Shown: positions 26,629 through 35,406, numbered from the stretch's first letter. The stretch is DNA of 64,000 bases from LMUY01 sp965198895 (GCA_965198895.1 OZ240676.1:3534001-3598000); one strand, 5' to 3'. Program-made: numbers and translations. The notes: a model not told the origin generated them from the sequence alone.

Positions 26629-27936
26629 TCACTGCGCCGCCGCGAGGGCGGGGGAGACCGCCGGGTCGAGAGCCTCGAGCGGGATGGGATCCTTGACCAC
26701 GAAGTAATACAGCGCGGCGCCCGTCACCATCACGCCGGACCCGATGAACAGCGCCAGCACGAACGAGCCGGTCGCATCGACAACGAAACCGGTCAGGATG
26801 GGGGAGACGGTGCCGCCGATATAGGAGCCGAAATTCTGGATGGACGCGACCGACCCGGCATAGGATTGCGGTGCGATCGCCGTGATCAGCGTCCATTTTC
26901 CCGACTGTCCGAACGAGAGGAAGAACATGGAGGCCGAAATGCAGGCCAACGCCTGGCCGACTTCGCCCGACATCGCGGCCCCTGCGCAGAACAGCGCCGC
27001 CAACACATAGCCGCAGGCCGCCGGCACCTTCCGGCTGGCGACAACCCCCATGCAGCTTTGTGCCAGCCGGTCCGTGGCATAGCCGCCGGCGAGCGACCCG
27101 GCGATGGAGCAGGCGAGCGGGATCATGGCCAGCACGCCGGTCTTCGCGATCGACACGTGCTGCTGCATCTCGAGATAGGCCGGCAGCCATGTCCCATACA
27201 TCCAGATGGCGTAGCCCGAGCAGAACGAGCCGAGGATCATGCCCCACATCGACCGGAAAGCGAACAGCTTGCGCCAACTCTGCAGCGTCACCGTGGACGG
27301 CTTTCCGACGCCATTCTCCGTGAGGTAGTCGCGATCGGCCGGTGCCATGCGCGACAGGTCGGGGTCGCGGTACAGGCTGAACCAGGCGACGGCCCCCAGC
27401 AGCCCGATCACCCCCATCGCCACGAACATCATCCGCCAGCCGAACACCAGCAGCAGTGCCGTCAGCAACGGCGTGCCGATGATGCGGCCGAGATCGCCGC
27501 CCAGCGTGTACACGCCCGTGGGCTTGCCGCGCTCCCGGATGGAGAACCAGTTCGAGACGGTCCGCACCGCCCCCGGGAAGGCCGGCGATTCGAAGATGCC
27601 GAGTGCCACGCGCGACCACATGAAGCTGAAGTAGCCGGCCGCCCATCCCCCGGCCGCTTGCGCCACCGACCACAGCACCAACGCCCAGCCCAGCAGCTTG
27701 CGGGACCCGACACGGTCGATCGCCAGGCCGATCGGGATCTGCGCGAACGCGAACGCGATCGACCACGCCGACTGCAGCGCGCCGATCGCCGTGGCAGTGA
27801 TGCCGAATTCCTTGCGGATGCTGAGATTGCCGATCGCAAGCGTAGACCGGTCGATGTAGTTGAGGGCGATCGCGAAGGTGCACATCCCCACTGCGAGCCA
27901 TTGCATGCGGCGTAGTGACGGTGTGGTTCCGCTCAC
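26629..27936 (-). CDS. MFS transporter, anion:cation symporter (sugar-acid) type
   Basis: A 435-residue twelve-helix MFS carrier. Family landmarks are ALNYIDRSTLAIG in helix 1, the GLAIDRVGSRKLLGW loop 2-3 motif and SIRERGKPTGVYTLGGDLGRIIG in the fourth/fifth helix, as in hexuronate/galactonate and tartrate transporters. The first gene of the minus-strand arm, it should import the substrate that the kinase and PdxA2 process. The GTG start at 27936 is preferred because a GGGAG site lies upstream and it leaves room for a divergent promoter. A start at 28002 is possible but would run into the 5' region of the opposite gene. Confidence 0.85.
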   Translation of the reverse strand: MSGTTPSLRRMQWLAVGMCTFAIALNYIDRSTLAIGNLSIRKEFGITATAIGALQSAWSIAFAFAQIPIGLAIDRVGSRKLLGWALVLWSVAQAAGGWAAGYFSFMWSRVALGIFESPAFPGAVRTVSNWFSIRERGKPTGVYTLGGDLGRIIGTPLLTALLLVFGWRMMFVAMGVIGLLGAVAWFSLYRDPDLSRMAPADRDYLTENGVGKPSTVTLQSWRKLFAFRSMWGMILGSFCSGYAIWMYGTWLPAYLEMQQHVSIAKTGVLAMIPLACSIAGSLAGGYATDRLAQSCMGVVASRKVPAACGYVLAALFCAGAAMSGEVGQALACISASMFFLSFGQSGKWTLITAIAPQSYAGSVASIQNFGSYIGGTVSPILTGFVVDATGSFVLALFIGSGVMVTGAALYYFVVKDPIPLEALDPAVSPALAAAQ

Positions 27937-28082
27937 GGTATTTGCGCTCCCGTCAGTCTTATTATTTCTTGGGACGTTAGTGCCGACATGGCTGGTTGGC
28001 AAACAGCAAACCCCGGCGCATCATCAGTGCACGTCAGCCAAGATATGCAGCCGCCCCAGAAGCGGTAAGCCTGGAGGAACGA
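27937..28082. promoter_or_regulatory. Divergent promoter region between the two arms of the amidohydrolase/Rieske island
   Basis: These 146 bases separate the GTG of the MFS gene from the TTG of the plus-strand amidohydrolase and must carry promoters for both arms. The part around 27950-27975 is AT-rich (e.g. TTATTATTTC). No operator palindrome can be named with confidence, and no regulator gene is adjacent. The ribosome site TGGAGGAA at 28071-28078 belongs to the plus-strand gene. Confidence 0.4.
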
Positions 28083-29144
28083 TTGGCCCTCGACACCATC
28101 GACTGCGATATTCATCCATCCGTGCCCAGTTTGCAGGCGTTGCTCCCGTATCTGGAGGATCACTGGCAGGAGATCGTGATCGCCCGCGGGATGGATGAGC
28201 TCAATTCCATCAGCTACCCGGCTAACTCGCCGCTGACGGCCCGGCCCGATTGGCGGCCCGCCACCGGCAAGCCAGCCGCGACGCTCGACCAGGTCCGCGG
28301 CGAGTGCCTCGATGTATTCGGCATCGGCACCGGCGTGCTGAACTGCCTGTACGGGGTGCAATTGCTGTTCAGCGAGGACATGGCCGCCGCCTACGCCCGT
28401 GCCGTCAACGATTGGATCGCCCGGGAGTGGCTGGACCGGGAAAGCCGGCTGCGCGCCTCGATCGTGGTGCCGATCCAGAGCGTCGAGTTCTCGGTGGACG
28501 AGATCAACCGTTGCGCCGCCGACCCGCGCTTCGTTCAGGTGCTGCTACTCGCGAGTGGCGATATGCCGCTGGGCAAGCGCCACTACTGGCCGATCTACGC
28601 CGCGGCCGCGCGTCACGGCCTCACCATCGGCATCCATGCCGGCAGCAGCTACCACAACCCGCCGACCGCCGTCGGCTGGCCGTCGTACTACACCGAGGAC
28701 TATGTCGCCCAGGCGCAGGCCTTCCAGACGCAGGTCACCAGCCTGATCTGCGAGGGCGTGTTCTCCCGCCATCCCGAGCTGAAGATCGTACTGCTCGAAT
28801 CCGGTTGGACCTGGCTCCCGGCCCATCTCTGGCGGTTGACCAAGTACTGGCGCGGTTTGCGCACCGAGATCCCCTGGGTGGACCGCTCGCCGGCCGAAAT
28901 CGTGCGAACCAATGTGCGCCTCTCGCTCACGCCCACGGACGCGCCGCCGCGGGCCGAGTCGCTGATGCGGCTGCTGGACCACATGCAGTCCGACGACCTG
29001 CTGCTGTTCTCCACCGACTATCCGCATAATCACTTCGAGGGTGACGACCCGTGGCCGGCCGGTATCTCTCCGGAACTGCGCCGCAAGATCGCCGTCGACA
29101 ATCCGCGCGCAACGTTCCCGCGCCTGATGGAGACCGTGGCATGA
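28083..29144 (+). CDS. Amidohydrolase family 2 protein (paralogue B)
   Basis: A 353-residue amidohydrolase_2 protein. Metal motif Asp9-x-His11 (IDCDIHPS), barrel His in IGIHAGSSYHNPP, and C-terminal FSTDYPHNHFEGDDP. It is more diverged than paralogues A and C: it lacks their PKSQPDASRRDA block and has HN where they have HW after TDYP. The TTG start at 28083 is chosen for the GGAGG site five bases upstream and because the conserved strand begins right after it. A TTG at 27996 would add 29 poorly conserved residues. Its stop overlaps the next ATG, so B and C are co-translated and may form a heteromer or act in sequence. Confidence 0.82.
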   Translation: MALDTIDCDIHPSVPSLQALLPYLEDHWQEIVIARGMDELNSISYPANSPLTARPDWRPATGKPAATLDQVRGECLDVFGIGTGVLNCLYGVQLLFSEDMAAAYARAVNDWIAREWLDRESRLRASIVVPIQSVEFSVDEINRCAADPRFVQVLLLASGDMPLGKRHYWPIYAAAARHGLTIGIHAGSSYHNPPTAVGWPSYYTEDYVAQAQAFQTQVTSLICEGVFSRHPELKIVLLESGWTWLPAHLWRLTKYWRGLRTEIPWVDRSPAEIVRTNVRLSLTPTDAPPRAESLMRLLDHMQSDDLLLFSTDYPHNHFEGDDPWPAGISPELRRKIAVDNPRATFPRLMETVA

Positions 29145-30250
29145 ACATCCAGGTTCGCCCGCAACGCGCCGCCCCGGCGACGACCAGGCTTGCGATCGCC
29201 GATTGCGACATCCACCCGGCCCAGCGCACCCCGCGCGACCTCGATCCGTGGCTGCCGCAGCAATGGCGCGACTACGCCGCCCAGTATGGCACGCTGCGCC
29301 GGCTCGGCATGCACAAAGGGCCAGCCTATCCCAAGAGCCAACCGGACGCGTCCCGCCGCGACGCCTACCCGCCGGAGGGGGGGCGCCAGGGCAGTTCGCC
29401 GTCGTTCATGGCCGAACAGTTGCTGGACGCCAACAACGTCGTGCTCGGTATCCTCAATCCGCTGGCCAGCGGGGAAGGCGTGTCCAATCCCGACTACAGT
29501 GCCGCGCTTTGCCGGGCGGTGAACCACTGGCAGGAGGAAGTGTGGCTCGCCGCCGATAGCCGGCTGCGGGCGTCGATCGTGGTGCCGTACGAGTTCGCCG
29601 ACGCGGCCGCGGCAGAGATCGAATACTGGGCCGGGCGCAAGGACTTCGTGCAGGTGCTGGTGCTGTCCCGCACCGCGGAGCCGCTGGGCAACCGCCGCTA
29701 CTGGAAGATGTTCGCCGCGGCCGAGGCAGCCGGGCTGCCCGTCGCCGTGCACGCCTTCGGCTATGGTGGCGCGCCGATCACCAGCACGGGCTGGCCATCG
29801 TACTACATCGAGGAGATGACCGGGCACGCCCAGAGCTGTCAGGCCGGGCTCACCTCGATGCTGGTGGAGGGCGTGTTCGAGCGCTTCCCGGCGCTGCGGG
29901 TTGTGATGGTGGAAGCCGGCTTCGCCTGGGCGCCGTCGCTCGCCTGGCGGCTGGACAAGGTGTGGAAGACGCTGCGGGCGGAAACGCCGCATCTGAAACA
30001 GTCACCGTCCGAATACATGCGCCAGCACGTCTGGTGGACCACGCAGCCGATGGAGGAACCCGACCCGCGCGAGCACCTGCTCGACACCATCGAGTGGATG
30101 GGGTGGGACCGGCTGCTATTCGCTACCGACTACCCCCATTGGGATTTCGATGACCCGGCGCACGCCCTGCCGTTCAAGATCACCGATGCGCAACGGCAGC
30201 AATTCTTCCTCGGGAATGCGCGCGCGCTGTACGGTGTCGACGCGGCATGA
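29141..30250 (+). CDS. Amidohydrolase family 2 protein (paralogue C)
   Basis: A 369-residue amidohydrolase_2 protein, the same length as paralogue A, with matching motifs: Asp23-x-His25 (ADCDIHP), PKSQPDASRRDAYPPEGG, HAFGYGGAP, GHAQSCQAG and FATDYPHWDFDDP. It overlaps the upstream paralogue by ATGA at 29141-29144 and the downstream Rieske gene by four bases. The high likeness to A on the opposite arm suggests duplication of an amidohydrolase-Rieske module. Substrate unknown. Confidence 0.85.
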   Translation: MNIQVRPQRAAPATTRLAIADCDIHPAQRTPRDLDPWLPQQWRDYAAQYGTLRRLGMHKGPAYPKSQPDASRRDAYPPEGGRQGSSPSFMAEQLLDANNVVLGILNPLASGEGVSNPDYSAALCRAVNHWQEEVWLAADSRLRASIVVPYEFADAAAAEIEYWAGRKDFVQVLVLSRTAEPLGNRRYWKMFAAAEAAGLPVAVHAFGYGGAPITSTGWPSYYIEEMTGHAQSCQAGLTSMLVEGVFERFPALRVVMVEAGFAWAPSLAWRLDKVWKTLRAETPHLKQSPSEYMRQHVWWTTQPMEEPDPREHLLDTIEWMGWDRLLFATDYPHWDFDDPAHALPFKITDAQRQQFFLGNARALYGVDAA

Positions 30251-30660
30251 GCCGGCATGTCGTCGCCAAGACCAGCGAGATCCCGCCGGGCGGCCGCAAG
30301 CGGTTCACCATCAAGGGCCGGCCGATCGCCGTGTTCAATTTGGACAACCAGTTCTACGGAATGATGGATCGCTGCCCGCACCAGGGCGGCAGCCTGTGTG
30401 CCGGGATTACCACCGGGCTGCTGCTGTCGAAGCAACCTGGCCAATACACCTACGTCCGCAAGGGCGAGTTCGTCCGCTGTCCCTGGCACGGCTGGGAGTT
30501 CGACATCCGCACCGGGCAATCCTACTGCGACCCCGAGCGGATCCGGAGCAAGTCGTACCCCGTCGCTGCCGAGAGCGGAGCGGCCGTGGTCGCCGGACCT
30601 TACGTTGCGGAAACCGTGCCGGTCCAGGTCGAGGAAGACTACATCGTCGTTGACGTCTAG
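30247..30660 (+). CDS. Rieske [2Fe-2S] protein
   Basis: A 137-residue Rieske domain protein. Ligands are Cys43-x-His45 (RCPHQGGSLC) and Cys78-x-x-His81 (CPWHGWEFD). The first box and the WHGWEFD second box are of the oxygenase-type Rieske style rather than the shorter ferredoxin style of the protein at 25181. The spacing between boxes is longer, including a KQPGQYTYVRKG insert. It is the last gene of the plus-strand arm, coupled to amidohydrolase C by a 4-base overlap. No catalytic iron domain follows, so it can only transfer electrons or sense redox state. Confidence 0.9.
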   Translation: MSRHVVAKTSEIPPGGRKRFTIKGRPIAVFNLDNQFYGMMDRCPHQGGSLCAGITTGLLLSKQPGQYTYVRKGEFVRCPWHGWEFDIRTGQSYCDPERIRSKSYPVAAESGAAVVAGPYVAETVPVQVEEDYIVVDV

Positions 30661-30670
30661 CGGGGTCGTC

Positions 30671-30718
30671 GATGCCTGGCGGGCGCCGGGTCGTCAACCC
30701 GGCTCGACCCGCGGCATC
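30671..30718. terminator. Hairpin region between convergent Rieske and CLC genes
   Basis: An inner stem GCCGGGT/ACCCGGC (30685-30691 with 30697-30703, loop of five) is enclosed by an outer GATGCC/GGCATC pair (30671-30676 with 30713-30718). It lies just after the Rieske stop and before the end of the opposite-strand channel gene, so it may act as a bidirectional terminator. No T-tract follows, so a Rho-independent role is uncertain. Confidence 0.35.
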
Positions 30719-30736
30719 CCGCCGCGCCCCGCTTGG

Positions 30737-30772
30737 TTATTGCCATTTGCTTATTGCCATTTAGTTATTGCG
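30737..30772. repeat. Three short tandem units of 14 bases at the CLC stop codon
   Basis: TTATTGCCATTT at 30737-30748 recurs at 30751-30762, and a partial third copy (TTATTGC) starts at 30765. Read on the minus strand each unit carries CAATAA. The first of these supplies the Gln and TAA stop of the CLC gene; the other two lie just downstream. This looks like replication slippage duplicating the stop region. Confidence 0.7.
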
Positions 30773-32090
30773 ATGTCCCACCAGATGAAACGGTGTTGCG
30801 CTGCTGTTGCCGTTTGAGGACCTCGGCATCGCTCAGTCGCGCGTCGTAGATCGACCGCTGCTCGATGGTTCGCGCGACCAACGTCGCGAGTGATATGGCC
30901 AGCAGCATCGGCACGATGGCCGCTCTCGCCTGTCCGGTCAGTTCCATCATCAGCACCATTGTCGAGATCGGCCCCTGCGTGGTCGCCGCCAGGATCGCTC
31001 CTGCCCCGAGAACCGCGAACAGCCCGGGGGGATCGCCCGGCCACACCAACCCCCAGGCATAGCCGAGTACGCCGCCCAGCAGGGCGCCCAAGGCGAGCGA
31101 TGGCGTGAATAGGCCTCCCGGCGCGCCACTCCCAAGACAGAGCATCGTGGCGGCCGGCTTCAGGACCAGCAATGCCATCAACAAGGCCGCTGGGACCTGG
31201 CCGGTGAAGGCCAGTAGTGCCACGTCGCGGCCATTGCCCAAAATCTGCGGGAACCAGATCGACACGACACCGAGCGACGTCAGCGCCAGGACGGGAACGA
31301 CAACCCGCCAAGTCCCCTTCGGCCGGTGGTGATCGGCGAAGGCGACCAACCGCACATAGCCGACGGACACCACGCCGGCGATCGGGCCGGCGATGAGCGC
31401 CCACACGGCGCTGGAGATCGACCCCGAATAGTGCGGGATCAGATAGGTCGGCGCGTCGGGCAGGAATGCCCAGGACACCCCCGTCGCGATGAGTGAGGTG
31501 ACCAGGGCGGGCAGCACGAACCGGAGCGCCAGCTCGCCGCGCAACACCTCCAGGGCAAACAGCGCGCCACCGAGCGGCACGCCATAGGCCGCCGCCATGC
31601 CGGCGCCGGCCCCGCACGCGACCAGCAGGCGGCGGTTCTCGTCCGGCAAGCCGACGCGGGTGGACAGGACGTTGGCAATGACGGCGCCAGTCTGCTTCGG
31701 TGCCCCCTCCCGCCCGAGAGAGACGCCCATGCCGACGATCAGCACCGATAGTATGGCGCTGCCGAGCGTTCGGACCGTCGGCAGCCGGCCGGCGTGGAAC
31801 CAGATCGCCGCGCTGATATCGATCCCGTTGGCACTCGACATCCGCACCAGGATCAGTTGGCCCGCCCCGGTGAGTACCCCGGCGCCAAGCAGCACGACGA
31901 TGTGCCACCACCATGGCGAACGCGAAGCAGCGTCCAAAAGGTCGACACCGGAGCCCGACCAGAGCGTGTGCTGCACCAACTCCAGCAGTTCGGTCAGGGC
32001 GGCGGCGCCGAGACCCGTGCCAAGGCCGGTGAGCACCACGGCAAGCCAGAACCCGGCAGAGTCGCGCCGGGCCAGGATAGGGGCGATCAC
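30765..32090 (-). CDS. CLC-family chloride channel/antiporter
   Basis: A 441-residue CLC protein with the usual internally repeated helical fold. Anion-pathway motifs are GVSLGREGAPKQTG (gating glutamate present), GSGAPGGLFTPSL (GxFxP) and a C-terminal RSIYDARL tyrosine. The filter reads GREGAP rather than GREGP, a form I recall from other bacterial CLCs. An LFALEVLRG glutamate stands where the proton-path glutamate lies in exchangers, so H+/Cl- exchange is plausible. GTG start. It carries no CBS domains. It converges with the Rieske gene and stands alone on its strand. Confidence 0.88.
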   Translation of the reverse strand: MIAPILARRDSAGFWLAVVLTGLGTGLGAAALTELLELVQHTLWSGSGVDLLDAASRSPWWWHIVVLLGAGVLTGAGQLILVRMSSANGIDISAAIWFHAGRLPTVRTLGSAILSVLIVGMGVSLGREGAPKQTGAVIANVLSTRVGLPDENRRLLVACGAGAGMAAAYGVPLGGALFALEVLRGELALRFVLPALVTSLIATGVSWAFLPDAPTYLIPHYSGSISSAVWALIAGPIAGVVSVGYVRLVAFADHHRPKGTWRVVVPVLALTSLGVVSIWFPQILGNGRDVALLAFTGQVPAALLMALLVLKPAATMLCLGSGAPGGLFTPSLALGALLGGVLGYAWGLVWPGDPPGLFAVLGAGAILAATTQGPISTMVLMMELTGQARAAIVPMLLAISLATLVARTIEQRSIYDARLSDAEVLKRQQQRNTVSSGGTSQ

Positions 32091-32179
32091 GGGGCCAACG
32101 CGCTGGTTCGGTCAACACCCGCACCCCGTGACCGGTGACAGTCAGAGGGCCGTTGAAGGTCCAAAGACCGCGCTCTCAT

Positions 32180-32209
32180 GACGAGGTGCGCCCCTGCGCG
32201 CACCTCGTC
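32180..32209 (-). terminator. Strong hairpin downstream of the MFS gene
   Basis: An 11-base perfect stem (32180-32190 pairing with 32199-32209) with an 8-base loop lies 14 bases beyond the stop of the minus-strand MFS gene. The stem is GC-rich but lacks a following T-run on the minus strand, so it may stabilise the mRNA end or work with Rho. Confidence 0.5.
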
Positions 32210-32223
32210 GAGACTGCGTTCCG

Positions 32224-33576
32224 CTAGGATCGCTGCGGCGCACCGCCGAGGTCGATGCGCTCGGGAATCCGCTCCAAGCGGCGATCGTGGCCGACCACGA
32301 GGACGCAGATTGCGGTCATCAGCGGGCCCACCGCCAGGAACAGCAGCCCGAGATTGGTGCTCCCCGTGGCATCCTTGATGATGCCGTAGACGGATGGGCC
32401 GAACCAGCCGCCGAGATTGCCGACGGCGTTGACCATGGCGAGCCCGCCGGCCGCGGCCACCCCGGTCAGCATGGCGCTCGGGATCGCCCAGAACGTCGGG
32501 ATCAGCGATTGCTGCCCCATCATGGCGACGCACAGCGCGATCATGGTGATGACCGGATGGCCGACCCCGACCAGCACGCAAACCGCGAGCCCTCCCGCGG
32601 CTACCAGCGATGCCAGCGCCACGTGCCACTTGCGCTCGCCGGTGAGGTCGGAGTGGTAGCCCCACGCGATCATGGCGACGAACGCGCAGACATAGGGCAG
32701 TGCCGCCGTGAGCCCGATCCAGTTGGTGCCCACGCCGAGCCCCTTCACGATCAACGGCAGGAAGAACACCAGGCCATACGAGGAAATGTTCTGGCCGAAA
32801 TAGGCGAGCGTCAGCAGCCACATCTTGTAGTTGGTGAACGCCCCCAGCAGCGAGAACTTGCGGACCGCCTCACGCTGCGTGTTCTCGGAGTCCAGACGGG
32901 TCTGCAGCCAGGTGCGTTGCTCGGCCGAGAGCCAGGTCGCGTCCTTCGGCCGGTCTGTCAGCAGCACGTAGATGACGACGCACATGATGATCGGCGGCAG
33001 GCCTTCGACGACGTACAGCCACTGCCAGCCCTGCAGCCCGGCCACGCCGGTCATCTGCAGCAGCAAGCTGCCCAGCGGTGGTCCGATGAACAGCGAGATC
33101 ACGCTGGCCGACTGGAACAGGCCCATCATCCGGGAGCGGTAGAACGAGGGAAACCACCACGTTAGATACAGCAGCACACCGGGATAGAAACCGGCCTCGG
33201 CCAGCCCGAGCACGATGCGGTTGCCGTAGAAGCTCCATTCGTTCCACACGAAGGCGGTCAGCGCGGCGATGATGCCCCAGGTGACGAGGATGCGGGCGAT
33301 CCAGCGCCGGGCACCCACGCGGTGGAGGATCAGGTTGCTCGGGATCTCGGCGAGGAAGTAGCCGAAGAAGAACAGGCCCGCGCCGAAGCCGAACACCGAG
33401 TTCGAGAAATGCAGGTCGCCGATCATGGTGGTGGCGGCCATGCCGACGTTCGAGCGGTCGAGATAGGCGCAGAAGTAACCAAGCATCAGAAGCGGCATGA
33501 GCCGCCACGACACCTTCCTCATGGTTTGCCGCTCGATCGGCTCTATGCCGCCGTGCGTTTGGACCTCTATATCCAC
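32224..33576 (-). CDS. MFS transporter, ACS family (phthalate/organic-acid permease-like)
   Basis: A 450-residue twelve-helix carrier. Helix 1 LGYFCAYLDRSNVGMA, the FGYFLAEIPSNLILHRVGARRWIAR region and GLAEAGFYPGVLLYLTWWFP are characteristic of the anion:cation symporter branch (phthalate, tartrate, 4-hydroxyphenylacetate permeases). A GGAGGG site eight bases before the GTG at 33576 fixes the start. It is divergent from a peptide-type binding protein gene and has no enzyme gene on its own strand, so the substrate is unknown. Confidence 0.87.
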   Translation of the reverse strand: MDIEVQTHGGIEPIERQTMRKVSWRLMPLLMLGYFCAYLDRSNVGMAATTMIGDLHFSNSVFGFGAGLFFFGYFLAEIPSNLILHRVGARRWIARILVTWGIIAALTAFVWNEWSFYGNRIVLGLAEAGFYPGVLLYLTWWFPSFYRSRMMGLFQSASVISLFIGPPLGSLLLQMTGVAGLQGWQWLYVVEGLPPIIMCVVIYVLLTDRPKDATWLSAEQRTWLQTRLDSENTQREAVRKFSLLGAFTNYKMWLLTLAYFGQNISSYGLVFFLPLIVKGLGVGTNWIGLTAALPYVCAFVAMIAWGYHSDLTGERKWHVALASLVAAGGLAVCVLVGVGHPVITMIALCVAMMGQQSLIPTFWAIPSAMLTGVAAAGGLAMVNAVGNLGGWFGPSVYGIIKDATGSTNLGLLFLAVGPLMTAICVLVVGHDRRLERIPERIDLGGAPQRS

Positions 33577-33759
33577 GTTTGTTTCCCTCCGCCGTACACA
33601 TGCGCGGAACGCAGCTGTCAGAGTTTGACCAGCCGCTGCCCGATTATTTGCACTGTTGGACGGGACCGGCTCCGGGATCAAGACGGCAAACTCCCAGGCT
33701 TCGTTGACTGCCAAGCCGGGACTGCCATGGTGGCACGCCGGTCGAGAAGGAATTCGCCA

Positions 33760-35334
33760 GTGAAACGCCGTGTTTTCGTTACCGCCGCAGCCGCCGCACT
33801 GGCAGCGCCCGCCATCGGACGGGGTGCGGAGTCGCGGCCCCTGCGCTTCGTCCCGGAGGCCGATCTTGCCGTGCTGGACCCGATCTGGACGACGACGACC
33901 CAGACGGTGCAGCACGCCTTCCTGATCTATGACACGCTGTGGGGGCAGGACGCGCAGTTCCGCCCGCAGCCGCAGATGCTGGCCGGCCACACGGTCGATG
34001 CGGACGGCCTGACCTGGCGGCTGACGTTGCGCGACGGGTTGCGCTGGCATGATGGCCCGCCCGTGCTGGCGCGGGATTGCGTCGCCAGCATCACGCGCTG
34101 GGCCAAGCGGGACGTGTTCGGACAGGCGATGATGGCCGCGACCGACGAGATCGCCGCGCCCGACGACAAGACCATCACGATCCGGCTGAAGCGCCCGTTC
34201 CCGGTCTCCGCCGCGCTCAGCAAGACCACCGCCAACGTGCCCGCCATGATGCCGGAACGCATCGCCAAAACCGACGCCTTCACCCAGATCACCGAGACGA
34301 TCGGCAGCGGCCCGTTCCGCTTCGTCACGAGCGAGCGGGTCCCGGGCGCCCGCGCGGTCTACGAGCGGAATACCGACTACGTGCCCCGCCCCGATGGCTC
34401 GCCCGAATACACCGCCGGGCCGAAGCGGGTGATGGTGGACCGGGTCGAGTGGGTCATCATGCCGGAAGCCGCCAGCGCCGCGCAGGCGTTGCAGGCCGGC
34501 GAGATCGACTGGTTGCTGACACCGAATGCGGACCTGATCGACCAGCTGAAGCGAAGCCCGGGCGTGAAGCTGCGGGTTCTGGTCCCGACCGGCTCCATCT
34601 CGGTGATGCGGTTCAACCAGATGCAGGCGCCGTTCGACAACCCGGCGCTGCGGCGCGCGCTGCTGCCCGCGATCGTGCAGGCGGATTACGAGATCGCGAT
34701 GAACGGAACCGACCGCAGCCGCTGGAACGATGGCGTCGGTTTCTTCTGCCCCCAGCTACCGATGGCGAACGACGAGGGCATGGCGGCCCTGACCGGCCCC
34801 CGCAGCATCGATGCGGCCCGCAAGGCGGTGGAGCAGGCCGGCTACAAGGGCGAGCGCATCGTGCTGATGGGCCCCGGCGACGTGCCGTATTCGAAGACGC
34901 TGGCGGACATCACCAACGACACGTTCGGCAAGCTGGGGCTGAACGTCGACTACCAAGTCATGGATTGGGGCACGCTGGTGCAGCGCCGCGCCAAGATGGA
35001 CCCGGTGGCGCAAGGCGGCTGGAGCGTGTTCCACACCAACTGGGCCGGCCCCGACCAGGCCGACCCGGCGGTCAACGCGTTCCTGCGCGGCAACGGCAAA
35101 GAGGGCGCACCCGGCTGGCCCAACGACCCGGCCATGGAGGCATTGCGCGACAAGTGGCTGCAAACCACCGATCTGCCCGGCCAAAAGGCGATCGCCCGCC
35201 AAATGCAGGGGTTGGCGTTCCAGAACCTGCCCTACATCCCGCTCGGTCAAACCATCGGCGTCACCGCCTACCGCGGCGACCTGCAAGGGATGCTGACAGG
35301 AATGGCCCTGTTCTGGAACATCACCAGAGCCTAG
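33760..35334 (+). CDS. ABC transporter substrate-binding protein, family 5 (peptide/nickel type)
   Basis: A 524-residue periplasmic binding protein of the DppA/OppA family. An Arg-rich N-terminus (KRRVFVTAAAAALAAPAIG, Tat-like) precedes LRFVPEADLAVLDPIW, LTWRLTLRDGLRWHDG, IGSGPFRFV and the C-terminal NLPYIPLGQ. The GTG at 33760 follows a GAGAAGGA site; an ATG at 33727 would give a longer Tat region (VARRSRRNSP). No permease or ATPase genes are near, so it must use components encoded elsewhere or serve another role. It lies 72 bases before bchI on the same strand. Confidence 0.87.
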   Translation: MKRRVFVTAAAAALAAPAIGRGAESRPLRFVPEADLAVLDPIWTTTTQTVQHAFLIYDTLWGQDAQFRPQPQMLAGHTVDADGLTWRLTLRDGLRWHDGPPVLARDCVASITRWAKRDVFGQAMMAATDEIAAPDDKTITIRLKRPFPVSAALSKTTANVPAMMPERIAKTDAFTQITETIGSGPFRFVTSERVPGARAVYERNTDYVPRPDGSPEYTAGPKRVMVDRVEWVIMPEAASAAQALQAGEIDWLLTPNADLIDQLKRSPGVKLRVLVPTGSISVMRFNQMQAPFDNPALRRALLPAIVQADYEIAMNGTDRSRWNDGVGFFCPQLPMANDEGMAALTGPRSIDAARKAVEQAGYKGERIVLMGPGDVPYSKTLADITNDTFGKLGLNVDYQVMDWGTLVQRRAKMDPVAQGGWSVFHTNWAGPDQADPAVNAFLRGNGKEGAPGWPNDPAMEALRDKWLQTTDLPGQKAIARQMQGLAFQNLPYIPLGQTIGVTAYRGDLQGMLTGMALFWNITRA

Positions 35335-35406
35335 CGATGCCGCCAAGTGGCGTCGCCGCTATCGCCTTTGCCATGCGTCCTGTTACCGTACTCAAAAGGG
35401 GAAACG

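Noticed and set aside
27937..28002. Longer MFS start at 28002
   Set aside because: The added residues are polar and not conserved-looking, and a GTG at 27936 has a better ribosome site and leaves room for a divergent promoter.
25181..30660. Ring-hydroxylating dioxygenase locus suggested by the Rieske genes
   Set aside because: No oxygenase alpha or beta subunit or dedicated reductase gene is present; the Rieske proteins are 104 and 137 residues with no catalytic domain.
31684..31740. GREGAP instead of GREGP in the CLC filter as a novel channel
   Set aside because: I recall the same GREGAPKQ form in other bacterial CLC proteins, so it is probably a normal subfamily trait.
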